From positions 1 to 5,817 of the forward strand of contig CAJOKY010000169.1 of assembly GCA_905235425.1 (NCBI GenBank): a stretch of 5,817 nucleotides of DNA. The letters run 5' to 3'. Position numbers and translations under genes: made by a program. Numbering within the stretch: the first letter of the stretch is position 1; every line of letters starts with the position of its first letter. Of the stretch, positions 1 through 5,066 are shown piece after piece. The notes beneath the pieces are model-generated. The model searched no databases and had not been told where the DNA came from. It saw nothing but the letters and a program-made list of their open reading frames with translations. Source of the stretch: an uncultured Selenomonadaceae bacterium (GTDB lineage Bacteria; Bacillota; Negativicutes; Selenomonadales; Selenomonadaceae).

Positions 1-1
1 C

Positions 2-316
2 TATGAAAGTGATTTGGAGCAAGTCGAGCGCGTCACAATTGAAGTTGCACGCGATATCATGATGGAAGTTGAAGGCTACGAACCGGCGATAACTTCTGAA
101 GGCGTAGACATAAATCCTCTTGCGCCCAGCGTATTTTTTACTGAATTTGGAGATTCGTCCATAAATTTCAATGCCATATTACATGCGCATAGATTTGTGA
201 ATCAATTAAAGATTACGCATAAATTTATTATGGCGATTACAAAACGGTATCGCGAAGAGGGCATTAATATTCCGTTTCCGATTCGTACTGTTTTGATGCC
301 GGAGAAACAAGCTTAA
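2..316 (+). CDS. MscS-family mechanosensitive channel, C-terminal part (5' end outside window)
   Basis: This is the last 104 codons of a gene that begins before the window. The frame is open from position 2 (Y-E-S-D-L-E-Q...), so the TTG at 14 is not a real start. Visible family features are the cytoplasmic alpha/beta end of MscS channels: a helix with E-x-V-x-x-x-x-x-E-V-A-R, then F-F-T-E-F-G-D-S-S-I-N, and the closing I-N-I-P-F-P-I-R-T-V motif that corresponds to the typical IPFPqrtv tail. MscS proteins are inner-membrane homo-heptamers that open under membrane tension and release solutes on osmotic downshock. The membrane helices and pore are not in the window, so subfamily and total length cannot be judged. 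The TAA stop is followed directly by the hairpin element at 337-414. No clear U-tract terminator follows. Confidence 0.85.
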   Translation, partial: YESDLEQVERVTIEVARDIMMEVEGYEPAITSEGVDINPLAPSVFFTEFGDSSINFNAILHAHRFVNQLKITHKFIMAITKRYREEGINIPFPIRTVLMPEKQA

Positions 317-336
317 GGCGTGTTAAAATTAGATCA

Positions 337-414
337 TACTTTTTCTTTGACGCAAAGAAAAAGTAAGCAAAAAGAAACAGTTGCGCTCACTCGCGTCCTG
401 CGAGCCCGCGCAAC
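337..414. repeat. Compound two-hairpin intergenic element, probable dispersed repeat
   Basis: Two strong inverted repeats stand side by side. The first is a perfect 13-bp stem (337-349 with 353-365) around the 3-nt loop ACG. The second pairs GTTGCGC (380-386) with GCGCAAC (408-414), has a 3x3 internal loop, then pairs CTCGC (390-394) with GCGAG (400-404) around a 5-nt loop. Between them is an A-rich stretch, and GC-rich sequence continues to about 441. No T-run follows either stem, so it is a poor terminator. The composition differs sharply from the AT-rich spacers nearby, as expected of a REP/MITE-like intergenic repeat. Dispersal is inferred: only one clear copy lies in the window, with a partial look-alike at 5605-5632. 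Confidence 0.5.
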
Positions 415-458
415 GGCGCACGTCCTTGGCTACTTGCGGCGTTTTCAAAAATTTTGGC

Positions 459-467
459 TGTTATAAA
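459..467 (+). promoter_or_regulatory. Possible extended -10 promoter for the NrdD-tail gene
   Basis: TG-T-TATAAA matches an extended -10 element (TGnTATAAT) at 8 of 9 defined or free positions. No good -35 lies 16-18 bp upstream, which extended -10 promoters tolerate. The predicted start near 474 leaves a leader of about 50 nt containing a small dyad (488-500) and the ribosome binding site. Confidence 0.35.
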
Positions 468-487
468 TTCGATTTATTCAACAGCTC

Positions 488-500
488 CCGTTATTAACGG
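488..500. promoter_or_regulatory. 13-bp perfect dyad in the leader of the NrdD-tail gene
   Basis: CCGTTATTAACGG is a perfect palindrome of 6+1+6 bases. As RNA it would give only a 5-bp stem with a 3-nt loop. It lies between the candidate promoter (459-467) and the ribosome binding site (511-520), where an operator or a weak leader hairpin would act. It matches no operator I can name. Confidence 0.25.
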
Positions 501-510
501 CAAGCACAGA

Positions 511-520
511 AAGGTGGTGA
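511..520 (+). promoter_or_regulatory. Strong ribosome binding site for the 525 start
   Basis: AAGGTGGTGA differs by one base from the full anti-16S complement AAGGAGGTGA. It is correctly spaced for either of two tandem ATG codons, at 525 or 528. The true protein may therefore lack the first Met. Confidence 0.7.
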
Positions 521-524
521 TTGT

Positions 525-815
525 ATGATGAAAATTGAAGGCGTTGAAGTCAACGTTATGGGTTTGAATGAGTTCACCGAGCAGGACGCGCAGAAGTATA
601 TTGACTACGTGAAAGAGCGCGTGACAGAGCCGCTTAAAAGCATTGAAGTCAAACTTTGCGACGACGGCAAAGTTGATGTCGATTACACTTTGCAAGGTGA
701 AAAGTTTGAACGTATCCGCCGGATCACAGGGTATCTCACGGGCGACGTGACAAGCTGGAATGACGCCAAACAATCCGAAGAGTCGGAACGCGTTAAACAT
801 AACGTTTTTGCTTAA
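525..815 (+). CDS. Small NrdD-tail-like protein with a glycyl-radical-type motif
   Basis: The 96-residue product is acidic and has no signal peptide or membrane segment. Its last third (about 61-92) reads R-I-T-G-Y-L-x-G, then W-N-D-A-K, then E-R-V-K-H. This is the layout of the C-terminal glycyl-radical loop of anaerobic class III ribonucleoside-triphosphate reductase NrdD. In E. coli NrdD the stretch is RVCGYLG...FNAGKQEE...RVKH, and the Gly before Tyr-Leu (G681) carries the radical. The equivalent here is Gly69. The four zinc-binding cysteines that precede the loop in NrdD are absent (the only Cys is 45), as is the catalytic barrel: NrdD has about 700 residues. Residues 1-60 look like a small alpha/beta domain that I do not recognise. 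The gene stands alone between a candidate promoter (459-467) and a terminator (835-880). It probably falls in the NRDD family (PF13597). Whether the glycine ever carries a radical is inference. It could be a spare radical domain in the manner of GrcA/YfiD, or a regulatory relic. Confidence 0.7.
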   Translation: MMKIEGVEVNVMGLNEFTEQDAQKYIDYVKERVTEPLKSIEVKLCDDGKVDVDYTLQGEKFERIRRITGYLTGDVTSWNDAKQSEESERVKHNVFA

Positions 816-834
816 TTTTAAGTATAAAAAAATT

Positions 835-880
835 AAAAAATCCTTCGCACAAAAATTTTCCTTGTGTTGAAGGGTTTTTT
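835..880 (+). terminator. Intrinsic terminator after the NrdD-tail gene
   Basis: CCTTC (842-846) pairs with GAAGG (869-873). Above it CACAA (848-852) pairs with TTGTG (862-866), with a small bulge between the two helices and a 9-nt loop. The stem is flanked by A6 (835-840) and T6 (875-880), so it could also work for the opposite strand. It separates the NrdD-tail gene from the following operon. Confidence 0.8.
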
Positions 881-904
881 AGTTTATGATATTGACACAT
901 TGAT

Positions 905-910
905 TATAAT
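905..910 (+). promoter_or_regulatory. Candidate -10 box of the envelope operon promoter
   Basis: A perfect TATAAT lies just after the terminator and about 30 bp before the first start codon of the operon. The properly spaced -35 position (883-888, TTTATG) is weak. A consensus TTGACA at 892-897 is only 7 bp away, too close to serve this -10. Transcription would start near 917, giving a very short leader. Confidence 0.4.
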
Positions 911-926
911 TTGCAAAAAAATTTTT

Positions 927-931
927 GGAGG
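927..931 (+). promoter_or_regulatory. Ribosome binding site fixing the TTG start at 940
   Basis: GGAGG lies 8 nt before TTG 940. It overlaps the upstream in-frame TTG at 925, which therefore cannot be the start. Confidence 0.75.
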
Positions 932-939
932 TAAAAATT

Positions 940-1143
940 TTGCTTGAGACTTTGAAGAAAGCAATAGGCATCTTCGACGTATTGATATTGGCAGGAGCGG
1001 CTTATCTTTTGACGCGCTTTGACTATTCCAACCTGCAAATTTCCGAAATGATTTACATTGGCGGATTTGTTTTGTGGCTGATAATGTTTTTCGTCCGAAT
1101 TTTTATCGTTTACCAAAATCTTGAAAATGGTGATAAAAAATGA
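940..1143 (+). CDS. Two-helix small membrane protein, function unknown
   Basis: The 67-residue product starts at TTG 940, set by GGAGG at 927-931. It has a short amphipathic N-terminus (LETLKKAIGIFD), one hydrophobic segment at about residues 14-25 and a longer one at about 38-58 (MIYIGGFVLWLIMFFVRIFIVY). A charged tail, ENGDKK, ends it. It looks like a helical-hairpin inner-membrane protein. I do not recognise a family. It appears to be the first gene of the operon. Its TGA overlaps the ATG of the HAD phosphatase gene (ATGA at 1140-1143), so translation of the two is probably coupled and their amounts linked. That coupling does not by itself show a shared function. Confidence 0.65.
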   Translation: MLETLKKAIGIFDVLILAGAAYLLTRFDYSNLQISEMIYIGGFVLWLIMFFVRIFIVYQNLENGDKK

Positions 1144-1940
1144 CTAAGGCGGTTTTCTTTGATATCGACGGCACATTACTTGATGATGTAGGAGGCATTA
1201 CTTCATTGACGGAAAGGGTTAAAGCCGCGTTAAAACGTCTGAAAAGTGCCGGACATCATATTTTTATCGCGACGGGAAGACCTTATGCCTTTCTGCAAAA
1301 AGAACTTTTAAATTTCGGTTTTGACGGCTATGTTTTATTAAATGGCGCGCTCATTATGCTTGACGGCAAGATTATTTTTAAACAAGCTCTTGACAATGCC
1401 GTTGTGAAAAAAATTTGTGATTACGTTGTATCTGAAGACATTGAGTACATGTTGGAAGGGCATCCGCAAATTTATTATAAGCGCGAATTTAAAGCCGTTG
1501 AAGCTTTCTTTCATAAAATTAATGTGGATTACTCCGACTTCGTACGCGATTTTGAAATTGACGACAAAGAAATTTTTAAAATTGAGTGCAGGACTTTTCG
1601 CAATGATTCTGATAATCTCAACGCGGTTTATGAAAAAATCAATGCTATGGAAGGTGTAACCGGCTGGTCCGATCCTTTCCGTTTTAGAAGTCTTGAAATA
1701 TCGTCAAACAAAATTACTAAGGCGGACGGTATTTTTTGCATGTTGAACCATATCGGCGTTGATGTAAAAAATTCCTATGCATTCGGCGACGGCTACAACG
1801 ATATTGATATGATTCAGCGCGTCGGTACAGGAATTGCTATGGGTACCGGCAGTGAAGAGTTGAAACGTAAAGCCAAATTTGTTGTGCCGAGTGTACACGA
1901 AGACGGGGTTGCCATTGGTATAGAAAAATATATGTTGTAG
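1140..1940 (+). CDS. Cof-type HAD-superfamily (class IIB) phosphatase
   Basis: The 266-residue length is normal for cytoplasmic Cof/YkrA-like hydrolases, which dephosphorylate sugar phosphates, flavin mononucleotide or pyridoxal phosphate using Mg2+. All four HAD motifs are visible. Motif I is D8-I-D10-G-T-L-L (nucleophile D8, acid/base D10). Motif II is A-T45-G-R. The motif III lysine is within N-K-I-T-K-A-D-G (K194 best placed). Motif IV is F-G-D217-G-Y-N220-D221. The middle (about 80-185) is the C2-type alpha/beta cap. The substrate cannot be read from sequence. The start ATG overlaps the stop of the small membrane protein by 4 bp, and 34 bp separate its stop from the next gene, so it sits within the operon. 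It appears intact. Confidence 0.93.
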   Translation: MTKAVFFDIDGTLLDDVGGITSLTERVKAALKRLKSAGHHIFIATGRPYAFLQKELLNFGFDGYVLLNGALIMLDGKIIFKQALDNAVVKKICDYVVSEDIEYMLEGHPQIYYKREFKAVEAFFHKINVDYSDFVRDFEIDDKEIFKIECRTFRNDSDNLNAVYEKINAMEGVTGWSDPFRFRSLEISSNKITKADGIFCMLNHIGVDVKNSYAFGDGYNDIDMIQRVGTGIAMGTGSEELKRKAKFVVPSVHEDGVAIGIEKYML

Positions 1941-1974
1941 AAAAGTTTGCAGTAAAATTGAAAGGAGTGGTTGA

Positions 1975-2970
1975 ATGAGAAAATTTTTTCTATTGCCGCT
2001 GATTCTTCTTACTCTCTTTTTCAGCGGTTGTGGTTCTTCGTCTTCCAAAAATTCAGCAGACGTTGAGCCGAAAACTGAGGCTGCCGGTAAAGATGTTAAA
2101 GCCGATTTAAAAATTACCATGCTTAATGTCGGTCAAGGCGACGCATTTTTGATTCAAACTTCGACGCAGAATATTTTGATTGACACTTCCGATTCTGATG
2201 AACGTTCAAAACTTGTAAGCGAACTTGATAAAGCAGGCGTTACGACTTTCGACAAAATAATCTTGACGCATCCGCACGCAGATCATATTGGCGGCATGGA
2301 AAAGCTGCTTAAAGATGACAAGTACACCGTCAAGGAAGTTTACGATAACGGCATTGCCTCCACGTCGAAACTTTATCAAAACTACGTAAAAGAAGTTAAA
2401 GCCGCTAAAATTAAGTATGCCGGCTTAAAGGCAGGCGAAATTGTAGACTTCGGCGGCGGCGTTAAATTTGAAGTGCTTTACCCCGACAAAAATCTTGTCA
2501 AAGACGTAAACGGCGGTAAGCAGAAAACTGATCCCAACAATGAATCAATTGTGGGACGCCTTGTCTACAAAGATTTTACCATGATGTTTACCGGCGACGC
2601 GGAATTAAAAGTTGAAAGCGAAATTTGGCAGGATAATGACGAGAAAAAACTTAAAAGCCGTATACTTAAGGCGGGGCATCATGGCAGTAAAACTTCGTCA
2701 TCTGAAAACTTTGTGCGCGTTGTAAATCCCGAATACGTTTTAATTTCTGCAGGTGAACCTACCGACAAACGCGGCGGCAACACTTACGGTCATCCGCACC
2801 TTGAGCCGTTGCAGATATATTTAGACGCGGGCATTCCTGCCGACCATATTTTTTGGACATGGAAAAACGGCACTGTCGTAATTAAAACGGACGGCAAAAA
2901 TTTTTCCGTGACGCCGGAACATAAGGAAGATTGGGTTAAATCATGGATAAAGGAAAAGAAGAAAAAATAA
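1975..2970 (+). CDS. ComEC-like metallo-beta-lactamase-fold lipoprotein
   Basis: The 331-residue product begins with a lipoprotein signal (MRKFF, a hydrophobic run, then F-S-G-C19), so the mature protein should be lipid-anchored outside the inner membrane. A short Ser/Asp/Lys linker leads to an MBL domain (about 44-310) of the ComEC C-terminal type. Landmarks are L-N-V-G-Q-G-D (50-56), the metal site T-H99-P-H101-A-D103-H104, T-G-D208-A-E, and A-G-H235-H236-G-S, followed by a P-E-Y-V-L-I-S-A-G strand and a G-H-P-H motif. All expected metal ligands are present. The membrane channel and N-terminal domain of ComEC are absent, so it is not a DNA-uptake channel. Family members are probably metal-dependent hydrolases, likely nucleases or phosphodiesterases, but the substrate is unknown. 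AAAGGAGTGG at 1961-1970 serves the ATG. The lysine-rich C-terminus overlaps the next gene by 28 bp. Confidence 0.9.
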   Translation: MRKFFLLPLILLTLFFSGCGSSSSKNSADVEPKTEAAGKDVKADLKITMLNVGQGDAFLIQTSTQNILIDTSDSDERSKLVSELDKAGVTTFDKIILTHPHADHIGGMEKLLKDDKYTVKEVYDNGIASTSKLYQNYVKEVKAAKIKYAGLKAGEIVDFGGGVKFEVLYPDKNLVKDVNGGKQKTDPNNESIVGRLVYKDFTMMFTGDAELKVESEIWQDNDEKKLKSRILKAGHHGSKTSSSENFVRVVNPEYVLISAGEPTDKRGGNTYGHPHLEPLQIYLDAGIPADHIFWTWKNGTVVIKTDGKNFSVTPEHKEDWVKSWIKEKKKK

Positions 2971-3248
2971 ATTTTGATGAGGAAATTAACGTTGACACCG
3001 AAAATAAACTTGATGAAAAAATTGTCAGCGTTTATCTTGACAGATTGGAAGAATTGGAAGACGGCTCGGAGGAGGCGGTTTTGTTTATTGATGACGGCGG
3101 CGAAGAATATTCCGCGCAGATTAACCTGCCTGCTACTTGCCTGCCGGAAAATGTAAGCGACGGCGACTATTTGACGCTGAAAATTTCTTACGACAAAGCC
3201 AAAACTCAAGCCGCGTTGGAATCTGCGCGGCAACTTTTAAATGACTGA
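2943..3248 (+). CDS. DUF3006-family protein
   Basis: The 101-residue acidic cytoplasmic protein has a charged, probably disordered N-terminus (about 1-26). A compact domain follows: I-V-S-V-Y-L-D-R-L-E-E-L, then E-A-V-L-F-I-D-D-G, then I-N-L-P-A-T-C-L-P, then G-D-Y-L-T-L-K-I-S-Y-D, then a helix ending L-L-N-D. This strand pattern, with an LP-x(n)-G-D turn, is that of DUF3006 (an OB-like small beta domain; function unknown). DUF3006 proteins commonly sit beside, or are fused to, ComEC-like MBL hydrolases, as here. The ATG at 2943 lies inside the MBL gene. The nearest Shine-Dalgarno-like sequence, AAGGAAG (2923-2929), is 13 nt away, so translation probably depends on ribosomes finishing the MBL gene. 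A later non-ATG start cannot be excluded, because the domain itself begins near residue 27. Confidence 0.8.
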   Translation: MDKGKEEKINFDEEINVDTENKLDEKIVSVYLDRLEELEDGSEEAVLFIDDGGEEYSAQINLPATCLPENVSDGDYLTLKISYDKAKTQAALESARQLLND

Positions 3249-3266
3249 ATCTAACGATCTAAAATC

Positions 3267-3273
3267 GGAGGAG
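3267..3273 (+). promoter_or_regulatory. Ribosome binding site fixing the TTG start of the amidase
   Basis: GGAGGAG lies 7 nt before TTG 3281. No in-frame ATG precedes the signal peptide, so this site supports the rare start codon. Confidence 0.8.
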
Positions 3274-3280
3274 ATTATAT

Positions 3281-4330
3281 TTGACTAAAAAGATTTTCGG
3301 AATTCTCACCTTAATGCTAATGTTTTGTTTGACAATTTTTTCTACGGCAGAGGCCGCACGGGCAAAAGCTGAATTGTTGAATATTTTTGCATACAATTTG
3401 GACAGAGAAACGGTAAGAATACAGATTGACTATCGCGGCAGATTGGACGCCGCCGACATAGATTTAACGGCATCCGGCGAATTGATGACGCTTAGTTTAA
3501 ACGACACGGCGCCGGGCAGAATCAACAGGATTATTGGACGCAACATTCAAGCCAAAAATACTATCGGCAATGTCTCAGTAAATCGCGATGAAAGTAACCG
3601 CCTGCAACTTAATTTCAATATGATAATTGATTTTGAGGCTGACGGCTACACGGCGAAAATTTCACGCGGCAACACCGAAGGTACAACTTTTTCGCGTATG
3701 ATAATCGACGTTGAAAAGATTAATAAGACTTCACCGCGTCCCAAAAGCAGTGTAAGCGGCGATTTAAGCGGACGTATAATTGTTTTGGACGCAGGTCACG
3801 GCGGATCTGATAACGGCGCTATAGGACCGAGCGGCTTGACTGAAAAAGAAGTCACTTTAGGTGTTGCGTTGAAGACTGAACAACTTTTGGCAGATAAAGG
3901 TGCAGAAGTCATTATGACGCGCCGCTATGACGTAGACGTTGCGTCACCCAATGCGTCAAATACAGCTGAACTGGGTGCACGTGTTAATAAAGCGCCAGGC
4001 AATGCCGAAATATTTATCAGCATTCACTGCAACGCCTTTTCAAATCCAAATTCAAACGGTATGGAAACTTTTTACTACGCGGGAAGTGCTGAAAGTTATC
4101 GTCTTGCCGCTCTGTTAAATGAAGAGTTACTCAACTATGGAGGCTTGAATAATCGCGGCGTAAAGTCAGCCAATTTCTACGTCATAAAGCATAGCCGTTG
4201 TCCATCGTCGCTGATTGAGCTTGCTTTCATTACTAACTACGAAGAGGAACGCCTTTTGGCAAGTGACGAATATCAAGAAAAACTTGCACAGGCAATAGTT
4301 GCCGCCGTTGACAGATTTTTCAACGAATAA
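3281..4330 (+). CDS. Exported N-acetylmuramoyl-L-alanine amidase with AMIN-like domain
   Basis: The 349-residue enzyme cleaves the bond between N-acetylmuramic acid and L-alanine in peptidoglycan, most often for daughter-cell separation. It starts at TTG with a good Shine-Dalgarno. A Sec signal peptide covers residues 1-25 (TKK, a hydrophobic core, then T-A-E-A, cleavage before A26). Residues about 30-145 form a beta-rich AMIN-like domain, ending in the typical S-R-M-I-I-D-V strand, which in relatives targets the enzyme to septal peptidoglycan. A short Pro/Ser linker leads to Amidase_3 (about 164-347). Its zinc ligands are H173 (D-A-G-H-G-G), E188 (L-T-E-K) and H249 (S-I-H-C-N). The catalytic glutamate is E313 (S-L-I-E-L-A-F-I-T-N). 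The enzyme is complete. AmiC would be the nearest named relative, but orthology is not shown, so no symbol is given. A GerMN lipoprotein gene follows after 25 bp. Confidence 0.93.
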   Translation: MTKKIFGILTLMLMFCLTIFSTAEAARAKAELLNIFAYNLDRETVRIQIDYRGRLDAADIDLTASGELMTLSLNDTAPGRINRIIGRNIQAKNTIGNVSVNRDESNRLQLNFNMIIDFEADGYTAKISRGNTEGTTFSRMIIDVEKINKTSPRPKSSVSGDLSGRIIVLDAGHGGSDNGAIGPSGLTEKEVTLGVALKTEQLLADKGAEVIMTRRYDVDVASPNASNTAELGARVNKAPGNAEIFISIHCNAFSNPNSNGMETFYYAGSAESYRLAALLNEELLNYGGLNNRGVKSANFYVIKHSRCPSSLIELAFITNYEEERLLASDEYQEKLAQAIVAAVDRFFNE

Positions 4331-4335
4331 TTTTT

Positions 4336-4341
4336 AGGAGG
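4336..4341 (+). promoter_or_regulatory. AGGAGG with unusually long spacing before the GerMN gene
   Basis: A perfect AGGAGG lies 14 nt before ATG 4356, against a usual 5-9 nt. No ATG, GTG or TTG in the correct frame lies closer, and the signal peptide requires the Met-Lys-Lys at 4356. Confidence 0.6.
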
Positions 4342-4355
4342 AAATATTTTACCTT

Positions 4356-4949
4356 ATGAAAAAGATTTTGATATCGGCAATGACTGTACTGCTGCTTTTA
4401 TCTGCGGGGTGCGAAAAACAGCCCGGTCCCAACGTCACGCCGCCCGACGAGCCTAAGCAGGCGCAAAACGTCACTACGCCCGACAAAAAAGTTGAAACTA
4501 AAAATGACGATACCGCGAATGTTGAGGCATCGTCCAATAACAATAAGGTTAAGTCTATGCAAATCACTGTTTACTATCCCGATCAAGCCGGTATGAGTCT
4601 TATTCCTGTTAAGCGCGAAATTAAAATTACGGAAGAAAGTCAAAAATATCTTGCCGCCGTGAATTGTCTGCTTGACCAGCCTAAGGAAGAAGATTTAACA
4701 AAAATTTTTCCGAAAGGCGCGAAGATTAAAAGCATCACTCTTGACAAAGACACTGCCGTTGTGGATTTAGATTCCGGCATCACGAAAAATTTTGTAGGCG
4801 GCTCGACAGGTGAAGAGTTTTTAATTAATTCCGTCGTCGACACTTTGACAGAGTTTAACGAAGTCAAGCAGGTGCGGTTTCTTATTGACGGCAGGGAAGT
4901 TGAAACGCTTGCGGGACATATGGATTTAAGCGAACCGATTAAGCGGTAA
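4356..4949 (+). CDS. GerMN-domain lipoprotein
   Basis: The 197-residue product has a lipoprotein signal (MKKILIS, a leucine-rich core, L-S-A-G-C19). The lipobox has Ser at -3 where Leu is usual, but is otherwise sound. Residues 20-67 are a low-complexity Pro/Asn/Thr/Lys linker containing a small duplication. Residues about 69-195 form a GerMN domain (PF10646): I-T-V-Y-Y-P-D, then A-A-V-N-C-L-L, then F-P-K-G-A-K-I, then A-V-V-D-L-D-S-G, then V-V-D-T-L-T-E-F-N-E-V-K-Q-V-R-F-L-I-D-G and a closing H-M-D-L-S-E-P-I-K-R. GerMN domains are small non-enzymatic folds of uncertain role, first named from Bacillus GerM, which is needed for sporulation and germination. They also occur in non-spore-formers. 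Its position after the amidase suggests an envelope partner or accessory factor (inference). It is the last gene before the operon terminator. Confidence 0.9.
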   Translation: MKKILISAMTVLLLLSAGCEKQPGPNVTPPDEPKQAQNVTTPDKKVETKNDDTANVEASSNNNKVKSMQITVYYPDQAGMSLIPVKREIKITEESQKYLAAVNCLLDQPKEEDLTKIFPKGAKIKSITLDKDTAVVDLDSGITKNFVGGSTGEEFLINSVVDTLTEFNEVKQVRFLIDGREVETLAGHMDLSEPIKR

Positions 4950-4968
4950 TTGCCGAATGTAAATTTTC

Positions 4969-5001
4969 AAAGAGTCCCCCGATATTGGGCGGCTCTTTTT
5001 T
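4969..5001 (+). terminator. Intrinsic terminator closing the envelope operon
   Basis: AAAGAG (4969-4974) pairs with CTCTTT (4993-4998). The stem continues through a T-G wobble, a C-G pair, one C-C mismatch and CCC/GGG around the loop GATATT. T6 (4996-5001) follows. It lies 19 nt after the GerMN stop. Confidence 0.85.
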
Positions 5002-5019
5002 GAATTATGAATTGTAAGT

Positions 5020-5051
5020 ACTACTCACTACTCACTACTTACTACTTACTA
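5020..5051. repeat. 7-bp tandem repeat ACTACTY, about 4.6 copies
   Basis: Two ACTACTC units (5020-5033) are followed by two ACTACTT units (5034-5047) and a partial ACTA (5048-5051). The array runs straight into the ribosome binding site of the flavodoxin gene. Because 7 is not a multiple of 3, and the array lies outside the likely coding region, copy changes would alter leader length rather than protein sequence. Confidence 0.9.
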
Positions 5052-5052
5052 A

Positions 5053-5058
5053 AAGGAG
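5053..5058 (+). promoter_or_regulatory. Ribosome binding site fixing the flavodoxin start at 5067
   Basis: AAGGAG lies 8 nt before ATG 5067. The upstream in-frame ATG at 5007 has no such site, and using it would translate the tandem repeat into a Tyr/Leu/Thr-rich extension foreign to flavodoxins. Confidence 0.8.
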
Positions 5059-5066
5059 ATGTTTTC

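Noticed and set aside
14..316. TTG at 14 as the start of a complete 100-residue protein
   Set aside because: The frame is open to the left edge and the product is plainly the C-terminal part of an MscS channel. No ribosome binding site precedes 14 in the visible bases.
474..800. Minus-strand 108-codon frame over the NrdD-tail gene
   Set aside because: It is the antisense shadow of a gene with a strong ribosome binding site and recognisable motifs. Other minus-strand frames, at 1704-2120, 2790-3233 and 4349-4867, are rejected on the same ground.
892..910. TTGACA (892-897) and TATAAT (905-910) as one consensus promoter
   Set aside because: The spacing is 7 bp instead of about 17, so both boxes cannot be used together. 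Only the -10 is kept as a candidate.
5007..5066. Upstream ATG 5007 as the flavodoxin start
   Set aside because: It would add 20 residues translated from the tandem repeat, has no Shine-Dalgarno, and ATG 5067 has a well-placed AAGGAG and begins exactly at the first flavodoxin strand.
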